Below, one piece after another: positions 54,072-62,333 of a DNA stretch of 64,000 nt (its first letter is position 1; each line of letters opens with the position of its first letter). Made by a program: the position numbers and the translations under genes. Below the pieces are notes generated by a model. That model did not search any database and was not told the DNA's origin. It saw only the letters and a list, made by a program, of their open reading frames with translations. The stretch spans positions 120,412 to 184,411 of the forward strand of contig NZ_JAFCLU010000014.1 in the NCBI RefSeq assembly GCF_018130385.1, given 5' to 3'. Source of the DNA: Bradyrhizobium sp. AUGA SZCCT0283 (GTDB lineage: Bacteria; Pseudomonadota; Alphaproteobacteria; Rhizobiales; Xanthobacteraceae).

Positions 54072-56918
54072 CTAGCTGAGCGCTTCCGCAATCGCGGCAT
54101 CGAGTGCGGACAATCCAGATCCGAGGTCGCCCTTGAGATGGACGCGCAGCGCGCGCCGCCCACGTTCGGTGAGCACGTCGAAATCACCGCGCGCCTGCGC
54201 CGCCTTGATGATGCCGAAACTCGCCTTCTGTCCGGGCACCGGCAAATCCTCGGCATCATCGGCCGTGATCTGCAGGAACACGCCGCTGTCGGGGCCGCCC
54301 TTGTAGGCCTGTCCGGTGGAGTGCAGGAAGCGCGGGCCGAATTCAGCGCAGGTTGCGACGTGACGGGTGTCGCGCACCGCGAGCCGCATCTTCTGCAGCG
54401 AGCCGATCGTGCCGGGGTCTCGCGCGATATAGGCGAGTAGGGCGACATAGTTGCCGCTCTCCGATCGCGAAAGATGCGCTCTTATCCACGAGCCGAGCGT
54501 GCCGTCCGCGCCGGCCTTGCGCAGCTCGGCAGCGTTATGCGCGTCGGTGTAGAGATCGGCCTCGTCGGTCGAAATCACCGGCTTCTCCGCAGGCAGCGAG
54601 CCGGTCTTCTCGAACGCGCCGGTCAATTCGCGGGTCTTGATCTTGGCGGCTTCCACGTCGGGCTGGTTGAACGGATTGATGCCGAGGATCGCGCCCGCCA
54701 CGGCAGTAGCCATCTCAAACCGGAAAAATTCCTGGCCGATGTGGTCGATCGACTTCATCACGATGCGGACCACGGGATGTCCGGCCGCCTCGAGCGCTTT
54801 GAGCCGGTCATCATGCGAGGCGTCGTCTTCGCCTTCGGTGCGGATATCGATGAAGAAGCGGTCGCTGCCGTAAAGCGCGGGACCGCCGAGCGGCTCGCCG
54901 TCGATCGGGATCAGACCCTTGCCGTCCTTGCCGGTGGACTCGGCGATCAGTTGTTCGGCCCAGGCGCCGAAATCGGCGACCTTCTCCGACGAGGTGATCG
55001 TCACCTTGTCGCGGCCTTCGAGGCCCGCCAGACCCATCGCCAGCCCGAGCTGCACGCCGGGGTTTTCATGCGGCGGCACGTCGGCGCCGCAGGAGCGCAC
55101 CATCGCAAGCGCGTGCGTGATCAGGCTGCGAACGTCGATACCGGCGGCAGCCGCCGGCACCAGCCCGAACGGCGACAGCACGGAATAGCGGCCGCCGATC
55201 GCAGGATCGCCGTGGAAGATGCGGGCAAAGCCCTGCTTGATCGCGACCTTCTCCAGCGACGAACCGGGGTCGGTGACGGCGATGAAGCGGTGCCCGGCCT
55301 TGTCCTTGCCGATGGTCTTGGAGACACGATCGAAGAAATAATCCTTCATCACGTTCGGTTCGGTGGTGCCGCCCGATTTGCTGGAGACAATGAACAGCGT
55401 GTGGGCGAGATCGACCGTATCCTCCATCGCGCGCACCTGCGCGGGATCGGTCGAATCCAGTACATGCAGCTTCGGGAAGCCGGATTTTTTGGCAAACGTT
55501 TCCGCCAGCACCTCCGGCCCAAGGCTCGAGCCGCCCATGCCGAGCACCACGGCGTCGCTGAAATTCTGCCCCTTCACGCGGCGGGCAAAATCCTCGTAAT
55601 CGGCGACGTCGGCGGCCGCTGGGCTGTTCAGCCAGCCCAGCCATTTGTTCTCGTCGTCATCGGTCCAGACCGATTTGTCCTTCTGCCAGAGGCGGCGGAT
55701 TGTAGCCGATGCACGCCAGTCCTCGGTGCTCTTCTCCACGGCCTTCCTGATGCCATCGCCGAGCGCGAGCTGCTGGCGGTCGATGCCGCCGCCGAGCGAA
55801 GCGGCACGCTTGTTCGCCACCGCGCCATAGAGCTTGTCGGCGGCATCCGCAAACAGCTTGACGCCGTCCCTGACCAGCTCCGCGGTGATCGCGTCGAGCG
55901 AGATGCCGGACTTTTCGAGCTCTTCCAGCACGCGCCTTGCGTCCTCGATATTCTCCTCGAGGCTGTCGCGCAGCTTGCCATGGTCGCGGAATGCATCGAG
56001 CGTTGCCGGCGGCACGGTGTTGACGGTGTTGGGGCCGATCAGTTCCTCGACATACAGCACATCGCTGTAGTCCTTGTTCTTGGTGCCGGTGGACGCCCAC
56101 AGCAAACGCTGCGGCTTGGCGCCCTTGGCCGCGAGCTTCTCCCAGCGGGGGCCTGCAAACAGCCGCTTGTAGTCCTGATAGGCAAGCTTGGCGCTGGCGA
56201 TCGCGACCTTGCCTTTCAGCGCGCTCAGCCGCTCCTTCTCGCTGGGATCATTGGCTTTTGCGATCTTGTCGTCGAGCTGCTTGTCGACCGCGGTATCGAT
56301 GCGGCTGACGAAGAAAGACGCGACGCTGGCGACAGGCGCGGGATCGCCGCCCTTGGCGACGTATTTTTCGAGGCCCGCGATATAGGCCTCCGCCACCTCG
56401 CGATAGACCTCCTGCGAGAATAACAGCGTGATGTTGATACTGATGCCTTCGCCGATCAGATGTTCGATCGCGGGCAGGCCTTCCGGCGTGGCCGGCACCT
56501 TCACCATCAGGTTCTGCCGCTTGACGTCCTTCCAGAGCCGTTCGGCTTCCGCAATGGTCCCCTTGGTATCCATCGCCAGATAGGGCGAGACCTCGAGGCT
56601 GACGAAACCGTCGTCGCCGTTCAAGCGGTCGTACGCCGGGCGCAGCACGTCGGCGGCGTTCTGGATGTCTTCGATGGCGAGCGCCTCGAACAGGTCGGCG
56701 ACGGGGCGGTCGCCCGCCTTCAGGGCGTGACCGATCGCGCCGTCATACTCGTCCGAACTGCCGATCGCCTTTTCGAAGATCGAGGGGTTCGACGTCACGC
56801 CCTTGACGCCGTCGGTATCGATCAGCGCCTTGAGATCGCCGTTGGCGACGAAGCCGCGGGCGAGGAAGTCCAGCCAGACCGCCTGGCCATGGTTTTCGAG
56901 TGCTTTGACGGGATTCAT
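54072..56918 (-). CDS. tal-pgi: Bifunctional transaldolase / glucose-6-phosphate isomerase
   Basis: This 948-residue protein fuses two enzymes. Residues 1 to about 370 are transaldolase (GVTSNPSIFEKAI, the Schiff-base lysine in NLMVKVPATPEGLPAI, and LLWASTGTKNKDYSD). Residues from about 420 are phosphoglucose isomerase (VVLGMGGSSLGPEVL, VSSKSGGTTEPN, FRFEMATAVAGAILGINPFNQPDVE). It links hexose and pentose phosphate pools. The ATG at 56918 (MNPVKALENHGQ) fits the family start; the frame runs on to 56987 without conserved content. It is the first gene of the operon tal-pgi, gnd, zwf, pgl, gntK, HAD. Confidence 0.95.
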   Translation of the reverse strand: MNPVKALENHGQAVWLDFLARGFVANGDLKALIDTDGVKGVTSNPSIFEKAIGSSDEYDGAIGHALKAGDRPVADLFEALAIEDIQNAADVLRPAYDRLNGDDGFVSLEVSPYLAMDTKGTIAEAERLWKDVKRQNLMVKVPATPEGLPAIEHLIGEGISINITLLFSQEVYREVAEAYIAGLEKYVAKGGDPAPVASVASFFVSRIDTAVDKQLDDKIAKANDPSEKERLSALKGKVAIASAKLAYQDYKRLFAGPRWEKLAAKGAKPQRLLWASTGTKNKDYSDVLYVEELIGPNTVNTVPPATLDAFRDHGKLRDSLEENIEDARRVLEELEKSGISLDAITAELVRDGVKLFADAADKLYGAVANKRAASLGGGIDRQQLALGDGIRKAVEKSTEDWRASATIRRLWQKDKSVWTDDDENKWLGWLNSPAAADVADYEDFARRVKGQNFSDAVVLGMGGSSLGPEVLAETFAKKSGFPKLHVLDSTDPAQVRAMEDTVDLAHTLFIVSSKSGGTTEPNVMKDYFFDRVSKTIGKDKAGHRFIAVTDPGSSLEKVAIKQGFARIFHGDPAIGGRYSVLSPFGLVPAAAAGIDVRSLITHALAMVRSCGADVPPHENPGVQLGLAMGLAGLEGRDKVTITSSEKVADFGAWAEQLIAESTGKDGKGLIPIDGEPLGGPALYGSDRFFIDIRTEGEDDASHDDRLKALEAAGHPVVRIVMKSIDHIGQEFFRFEMATAVAGAILGINPFNQPDVEAAKIKTRELTGAFEKTGSLPAEKPVISTDEADLYTDAHNAAELRKAGADGTLGSWIRAHLSRSESGNYVALLAYIARDPGTIGSLQKMRLAVRDTRHVATCAEFGPRFLHSTGQAYKGGPDSGVFLQITADDAEDLPVPGQKASFGIIKAAQARGDFDVLTERGRRALRVHLKGDLGSGLSALDAAIAEALS

Positions 56919-57163
56919 GGTGCCTGTTCTGTTCGGTCGGTTTTTGGGTTTCCGGCACTTTCGGGGGCAGGGCCGGAAAGTCAACATTTGGTTGGACTTG
57001 CCGCCGGATGGAATGGGACGGTCCGGGACGATAACGCCATCGGCGGCGGTTCGATCCCGAAAATGGCTGGTCTTGCGGGCATCTATACGACCGGATCGGT
57101 CGAACCGGCTTTCGCAATGGCGACACCAACGGGCACATGCACGAAGTCGTGAAGGAGGCCGTC

Positions 57164-57427
57164 ATGAGCCGTCATTTCTCGTCCCCCGCCTGCCTCCTGC
57201 TGTTGTGTGGCCTGCTCGCGCCTGGCGCGACCACGGCGGAAGCGGCCGGCATCGGCGTGTATTTGAGGGTTCATGCGCAAAACATTCCGCTGGCGGTTGC
57301 AGGGGGACACAACCCGCATGTCGGCGGGGGAGCGGGCGCGCAGGCGCCGTCGCGACTGAATCCGAACACAAGAAGTATTCAGCTCGATACAGCGGGCGAA
57401 AGTACGGCGACCAGATCGCCCAAATGA
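57164..57427 (+). CDS. Small exported hypothetical protein, 87 residues
   Basis: An ATG at 57164 has an excellent ribosome-binding site (GAAGGAGGCCGTC). The product opens with a signal peptide (MSRHFSSPACLLLLCGLLAP, cleavage probably near AEA-A) and a short mature part of about 55 residues. That part is rich in Gly, Ala, Asn and Thr and has no cysteine. No family is recognised. It converges on the DsrE gene, with stop codons about 40 nt apart. Confidence 0.55.
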   Translation: MSRHFSSPACLLLLCGLLAPGATTAEAAGIGVYLRVHAQNIPLAVAGGHNPHVGGGAGAQAPSRLNPNTRSIQLDTAGESTATRSPK

Positions 57428-57465
57428 GCGAGCGACGTGAAAGGTTCACGTCAATCGGCGGCGCC

Positions 57466-57915
57466 TCAAGGTCGGAGGTAAAGATAGCCCTGCGATTGCA
57501 GCTCGGCGATCCGCACCACGCCGCCCCGCTCGGCGGCTATGAAACCCGGCAGTAAATCCTTCAGCGCGACATTCTGCGACTTCATGGTGTTGCCGCAGGC
57601 GGCGAGTTCGAGGCCGGCTTTGGAGAATTGGCTGACGCGCTTCGAAAGATCGGGATTGGCGGCTGCCGAATGAAACGCCCGCAACGCCGGGCCATGAATC
57701 ACCAGCGCGATCGTGATATGGTCGGGACCGCCGACGCCGTCGAGATGGTTCTGGATGTTGCCCAGCACGAAGCTGACCTTGTCGAGATCGTTGAGGTGAT
57801 AAACCACTTTCAATTTCGCCGGAGGTGCTGCCTCGCTAACCGCGTTGGCGCGAGAGGCGGCAAAGGCTGCGCCGAAAGCCGAAATCGCGCCCCACAGGAT
57901 ACTGCGTCGATGCAT
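57466..57915 (-). CDS. Exported DsrE-family protein
   Basis: This 149-residue protein begins MHRRSILWGAISAFGAAFAA, a signal sequence of a possible Tat or Sec type with cleavage after ANA. The mature part has the DsrE/F fold pattern: KLKVVYHLNDLDKVSFVLGNIQNHL, ITIALVIHGPALRAF, and GLELAACGNTMKSQNV with one conserved-position cysteine. The ATG at 57915 has GGAGAG upstream. Periplasmic DsrE-like proteins are thought to handle sulfur groups, but the substrate is unknown. Confidence 0.82.
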   Translation of the reverse strand: MHRRSILWGAISAFGAAFAASRANAVSEAAPPAKLKVVYHLNDLDKVSFVLGNIQNHLDGVGGPDHITIALVIHGPALRAFHSAAANPDLSKRVSQFSKAGLELAACGNTMKSQNVALKDLLPGFIAAERGGVVRIAELQSQGYLYLRP

Positions 57916-57987
57916 CAAATCTCTCCGACCAAAGTGGTGTGGGTCACAGACCTAAGTAGTGAGGCATACCAACCTATGTAGTATGGC

Positions 57988-58593
57988 TCATTTGTGCCGG
58001 AGTGCCGCAAGCTCCTTGCGATCCGTCACCAACTCGGAGCATTCGTGCAGATCGGAGCGATCAACGCGGAAGATCTTGTCGTCGGCGCCGGCGACCAAAT
58101 CGTTACTGGCGTCGTCGTCGGCCTTGTTGCGTTCCCAGATCCTGATCCGCTCCAGCCGGATCAGCGCGGATTTGTCGTCCTTCATCGCCACTTCAATGCC
58201 GCCGCCTTCGCAATCGACGCCGCAGCCAAGTCGAATTTCGCCGCCGCTGTTTCCGGCAACGATGTGATTGCAGTAGCCGCTGGAATCGAAATTGCCGGCG
58301 CGGTGGCGATATTTGAAGCCGAGGCGGAACGAATAATTGACGGTCTTGTCTTCCGGCGCGTGCTCGGCCGTCACCAGCAGCTTCATCGCGCTGACCTTCT
58401 GCTTCGGATGCTGCGCCAGATGGCTGGCGTCATAACGACGCACGAAGCAGGCATAGGTCTTGTGGTTGGGCGGGCCGCCGAACATTTGAGCATCGAAGGC
58501 GGTGGCTTTAGCTTTGTCGACGCCTTCCTGGGCGTGACAGGCATGGGCTCCGATGACGGAGGCAACGGCGGCGACGATGCAGGCGTATTTCAT
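57988..58593 (-). CDS. Exported hypothetical protein, 201 residues, Cys-containing
   Basis: A signal peptide (MKYACIVAAVASVIGAHACH, cleavage after HAQ or near it) precedes a soluble domain with several cysteines (CFVRRYD, GYCNHIV, LGCGVDCEGGG, LHECSELV) that could form disulfides in the periplasm. Charged and aromatic stretches suggest a beta-rich fold. It is not recognised as a named family, but the frame is complete and the codon use fits. It lies upstream of the DsrE gene on the same strand, 72 nt apart, so they may be cotranscribed. Confidence 0.65.
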   Translation of the reverse strand: MKYACIVAAVASVIGAHACHAQEGVDKAKATAFDAQMFGGPPNHKTYACFVRRYDASHLAQHPKQKVSAMKLLVTAEHAPEDKTVNYSFRLGFKYRHRAGNFDSSGYCNHIVAGNSGGEIRLGCGVDCEGGGIEVAMKDDKSALIRLERIRIWERNKADDDASNDLVAGADDKIFRVDRSDLHECSELVTDRKELAALRHK

Positions 58594-58948
58594 GGCAGAC
58601 TCGGGTTAAACGCGCGGCATGTTACTTTAGTTGCAGTGGGCGCCGGGTGCGTTCAACACCCAGTCCGCGATGAACGCGTGTTAATCTTGGCCATATTTGC
58701 CGCTGACCGGCCGTCCGAAGGTCAAAAAAGGCGCCCGTTATCGCGCGTTCGGGCCGTTCAGAACCCCGAATTACTCCGTTTGGCTGTTTGGGGTTTGCCA
58801 GGCGGATGCAGATTCGAGCCGCGCGACCGCTCACATTCCTTAAAAAACCCCTTACATGATGCTCAGTACTTACCCGGTGAAAATGTTGCAGCACGGCTAC
58901 AACGCGAGCGAAATGGCACCGTATCTTTACGAGGAGGAGGCCCTTAGC
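58594..58948. other. Intergenic region upstream of the prkA leader ORF
   Basis: About 355 bp separate the divergent exported-protein gene from the leader ORF before prkA. A T/A-rich patch near 58840-58870 (CCTTAAAAAACCCC) may hold the promoter. No full EcfG or sigma-54 consensus was found on the plus strand; TGGCAC at about 58914 lacks a matching -12 element. Confidence 0.4.
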
Positions 58949-59005
58949 ATGACTATTGCATTGCATTGTGAAGTGGCTCGCGTGTCCAATCAGTACATGT
59001 GCTGA
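58949..59005 (+). CDS. Possible 18-codon leader peptide upstream of prkA
   Basis: ATG at 58949 is preceded by GAGGAGGAGG, about 9 bases away, one of the strongest Shine-Dalgarno sequences in the window. The frame MTIALHCEVARVSNQYMC ends at TGA 59003-59005, 91 nt before the prkA ATG. Such strength for a tiny ORF points to a translated leader that could control prkA expression. The peptide matches no attenuator leader I know; the terminal Met-Cys and the inner Cys might hint at amino-acid sensing, which is only a guess. Confidence 0.5.
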   Translation: MTIALHCEVARVSNQYMC

Positions 59006-59096
59006 TGGTGATTCGCGAACGGAAGCTGCGACGCTCCGAGACTGGAACCTGAGCGGTGCGTCCGGCATTTTACAGGTGACCATGGAGAGACGGATC

Positions 59097-61040
59097 ATGT
59101 ACAACGATTCTCTGTTCAATGCTTTCGCCCGGTCCTTCGAAGCCCGAAGTCAGACCGATATGTCGATGGCGGAATATCTGGAGTCGTGTCGAAGCGATCC
59201 GATGCGATATGCCAACGCCGCCGAGCGATTGCTAGCTGCGATCGGTGAGCCTCAGATGATTGACACGGCCAAGGACCCTCGCCTTGGCCGTATCTTTTTG
59301 AACCGCACGATGCGGCTGTATCCGGCCTTCGCCGGCTTCTACGGGATGGAAGACACGATCGAGCGCATCGTAGGCTTCTTCCGCCACGCGGCGCAGGGCC
59401 TCGAAGAGCGCAAGCAGATACTCTATCTGCTCGGGCCTGTCGGTGGCGGAAAGTCCTCGCTTGCCGAACGCCTCAAGTCGTTGATGGAAGTCCACCCCAT
59501 TTACGTGCTGAAGGCCGGCGACGAACTCAGCCCGGTGTTCGAAAACCCGCTCGGCCTGTTCGATCCGGAAGCGCTCGGTCCGATGCTCGAGGAGAAGTAC
59601 GGCATTCCGCGCCGCCGCCTCAGCGGACTGATGAGCCCGTGGTGCTACAAGCGTCTCGAATCCTTCGGCGGCGACATCTCGCAATTCCGCGTTGCCAAGA
59701 TCCAGCCGTCGCGGCTGCGCCAGATCGCGGTCGCAAAGACCGAGCCCGGCGACGAAAACAACCAGGACATCTCGTCGCTGGTCGGCAAGGTCGACATCCG
59801 CAAGCTGGAGACCTACGCCCAGAATGATCCCGACGCTTACAGCTACTCGGGCGGCCTCAATCGCGCCAACCAGGGCATTCTCGAATTCGTCGAAATGTTC
59901 AAGGCGCCGATCAAGATGCTGCATCCGCTGCTGACGGCAACACAGGAGGGCAACTATATCGGGACCGAGAACATCGGCGCGATCCCTTTCACCGGTATCA
60001 TTCTCGCCCACTCCAACGAGGCCGAATGGCAGAGCTTCAAGACCAACAAGAACAACGAGGCCTTTATCGACCGCATCTGCGTCATCAAGGTGCCGTATTG
60101 CCTGCGCGTCACCGAAGAGCAGAAGATCTACGAGAAGCTGATTCAGAGCTCCGAACTGGCCACCGCGCCGTGCGCCCCGGCCACGCTGGAAACGATGGCG
60201 CGCTTCTCGGTGATGTCGCGGTTGCGCAAGCACGAGAACTCGACTGTCTTCGCCAAGATGCGGATCTACGACGGTGACAGCCTGAAGGAGTCCGATCCAA
60301 AGGCGCGCAGCGTTCAGGAATACAGGGATGCTGCCGGTGTCGATGAAGGCATGGACGGCGTTTCGACACGCTTCGCCTTCAAGGTTCTCGCCGCGACTTT
60401 CAATCACGACACCAGTGAGATCGGTGCCGACGCGGTCCATCTGATGTATACGCTGGAGCAGGCGATCCGGCGCGAGCAGCTTCCCGACGAAGTCGAGAAG
60501 CGTTATCTCGAGTTCATCAAGGCCGAACTGGCGCCGCGCTATGCCGAATTCATCGGGCACGAGATCCAGAAGGCCTATCTCGAATCCTATTCGGATTACG
60601 GCCAGAACCTGTTCGATCGCTATGTCGATTATGCCGATGCCTGGATCGAGGATCAGGATTTCAAGGATCCCGACACCGGACAACTGCTCGATCGCGAACT
60701 GCTCAATCAGGAGTTGACCAAGATCGAGAAGCCGGCCGGCATCGCCAATCCCAAGGACTTCCGTAACGAGGTCGTCAAGTTCTCGCTGCGGTCGCGCGCC
60801 CAGCACGGCGGCAAGAATCCGACGTGGACCAGCTACGAAAAGATTCGGGAAGTGATCGAAAAGCGGATATTCTCCCAAGTTGAGGATCTGCTGCCCGTCA
60901 TTTCCTTCGGCTCGAAGAAGGACGGGGAGACCGAAAAGAAGCATGGCGAGTTTGTCGCGCGCATGGTCGAGCGTGGCTATACCGAGCGGCAAGTTCGCCG
61001 GCTCGTCGAGTGGTACATGCGCGTAAAACAGGCTGGCTGA
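59097..61040 (+). CDS. prkA: PrkA/YeaG family serine protein kinase
   Basis: This 647-residue protein has an N-terminal AAA+ domain with Walker A GPVGGGKSS (Lys119) and a C-terminal PrkA kinase-like domain with no classical Hanks motifs. The stretch FGSKKDGETEKKHGEFVARM and the end YTERQVRRLVEWYMR are typical for YeaG. E. coli YeaG and B. subtilis PrkA act in nitrogen or stationary-phase stress and sporulation control. The ATG at 59097 has GGAGAG upstream; frames reaching further upstream overlap the leader region. It is followed by yeaH after 12 nt. Confidence 0.95.
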   Translation: MYNDSLFNAFARSFEARSQTDMSMAEYLESCRSDPMRYANAAERLLAAIGEPQMIDTAKDPRLGRIFLNRTMRLYPAFAGFYGMEDTIERIVGFFRHAAQGLEERKQILYLLGPVGGGKSSLAERLKSLMEVHPIYVLKAGDELSPVFENPLGLFDPEALGPMLEEKYGIPRRRLSGLMSPWCYKRLESFGGDISQFRVAKIQPSRLRQIAVAKTEPGDENNQDISSLVGKVDIRKLETYAQNDPDAYSYSGGLNRANQGILEFVEMFKAPIKMLHPLLTATQEGNYIGTENIGAIPFTGIILAHSNEAEWQSFKTNKNNEAFIDRICVIKVPYCLRVTEEQKIYEKLIQSSELATAPCAPATLETMARFSVMSRLRKHENSTVFAKMRIYDGDSLKESDPKARSVQEYRDAAGVDEGMDGVSTRFAFKVLAATFNHDTSEIGADAVHLMYTLEQAIRREQLPDEVEKRYLEFIKAELAPRYAEFIGHEIQKAYLESYSDYGQNLFDRYVDYADAWIEDQDFKDPDTGQLLDRELLNQELTKIEKPAGIANPKDFRNEVVKFSLRSRAQHGGKNPTWTSYEKIREVIEKRIFSQVEDLLPVISFGSKKDGETEKKHGEFVARMVERGYTERQVRRLVEWYMRVKQAG

Positions 61041-61052
61041 GGCGGATGAAAC

Positions 61053-62333
61053 GTGGCCATTCACATTGTCGACCGGCGCCTGAATCCGGGTAGCAAGAGT
61101 CTCGAGAATCGGCAGCGCTTTCTGCGCCGGGCCAAGGCGCTGGTTCAAGGGGCCGTGAAGAAATCGTCGCAGGACCGGGACATCAAGGATGTCATGGAAG
61201 GCGGCGTGGTCAGCGTCCCGATCGACGGCATGGAAGAGCCGCGCTTTCGCCGCGAGGGCGGCACGCGCGACATGGTACTGCCCGGAAACAAGAAGTTCGT
61301 CGAAGGCGACATGCTTCCGCGACCGAACCAGAGCGGCGGCAAGGGGAGGGGCGCGGGCGAGGGCGACAGCGAAGACGCGTTCCGCTTCGTTCTCAGCCGC
61401 GACGAGTTTGTCGACCTGTTCCTGGACGACCTGGAATTGCCCGATCTCGCCAAGCGAAAGCTGGCCGAGGTCGAAAGCGAGGGTATTCGCCGGGCGGGTT
61501 ACACAACATCCGGCTCGCCCGCCAATATTTCGGTGAGCCGAACGGTCAGTCGCGCCCTAGCGCGTCGCGTCGCGCTGCGGCGGCCGAGGCCGGAGGTGCT
61601 GGCAGCCCTCGAGGCAGAGCTTGCGGATTGCACCGACGAGGCGCGCCGCACAGAGCTGATGGCCGAGATCGAGGCCCTGAAGGCCAAGATAAGCCGCATC
61701 CCGTTCATCGATCCGATCGACATCCGCTACCGGCGTTTCGAGACGGTGCCGAAGCCCGTGGCGCAGGCCGTCATGTTCTGCCTGATGGACGTCTCCGGTT
61801 CGATGACCGAGCATATGAAGGATCTCGCCAAGCGCTTCTACATGCTGCTCTACGTGTTCCTGAAGCGGCGCTACCGCCACGTCGAGATCGTTTTCATCCG
61901 GCATACCGACCGGGCCGAAGAGGTCGACGAGCAGACGTTCTTTCACGGACCGGCTTCCGGCGGCACGCTGGTGTCGAGCGCGTTGCAGGCGATGCATGAC
62001 ATCGTGCGGTCGCGGTTCAAGCCGGCGGACTGGAATATCTATGCCGCGCAGGCGTCCGACGGCGACAATTCCTACGCGGACGGCGAGGTCACCAGCCGGC
62101 TCCTGACCGACAAGATCCTGCCGGTCAGCCAGTTTTTTGCCTATCTGGAAGTCGGCCAGGAGAACGGCCTGTCCTACGAAATGCCCAATTCGTCGCTGTG
62201 GACCCTCTACGAGGGCCTGCGCGCGAGCGGCGCGCCGCTGTCGATGCGCAAGGTCAACGAGCGCAGTGAGATCTTCCCGGTATTTCACGATCTCTTCCAG
62301 CGCCGTAGCAAGCAGGAAAGGAGCGCGTCATGA
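61053..62333 (+). CDS. YeaH/DUF444 family protein with VWA-like domain
   Basis: This 426-residue protein starts with a GTG (AGGCGGATGAAAC upstream) and the family opening IHIVDRRLNPGSKSLENRQRF. A basic and Gly-rich linker is followed by a von Willebrand A-like domain with the MIDAS motif DVSGSM at Asp246 and HTDRAEEVDEQTFF later. YeaH proteins are encoded next to PrkA/YeaG kinases and work in the same stress response, probably as a partner or substrate. It overlaps spoVR by 4 nt. Confidence 0.93.
   Translation: MAIHIVDRRLNPGSKSLENRQRFLRRAKALVQGAVKKSSQDRDIKDVMEGGVVSVPIDGMEEPRFRREGGTRDMVLPGNKKFVEGDMLPRPNQSGGKGRGAGEGDSEDAFRFVLSRDEFVDLFLDDLELPDLAKRKLAEVESEGIRRAGYTTSGSPANISVSRTVSRALARRVALRRPRPEVLAALEAELADCTDEARRTELMAEIEALKAKISRIPFIDPIDIRYRRFETVPKPVAQAVMFCLMDVSGSMTEHMKDLAKRFYMLLYVFLKRRYRHVEIVFIRHTDRAEEVDEQTFFHGPASGGTLVSSALQAMHDIVRSRFKPADWNIYAAQASDGDNSYADGEVTSRLLTDKILPVSQFFAYLEVGQENGLSYEMPNSSLWTLYEGLRASGAPLSMRKVNERSEIFPVFHDLFQRRSKQERSAS

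Noticed and set aside
54474..56423. 649-codon plus-strand frame opposite tal-pgi
   Set aside because: It is an antisense shadow. The minus strand carries all transaldolase and isomerase motifs.
58912..58930. Sigma-54 promoter before prkA (TGGCAC near 58914)
   Set aside because: The -24 half matches, but the position of the invariant GC at -12 is occupied by other bases.
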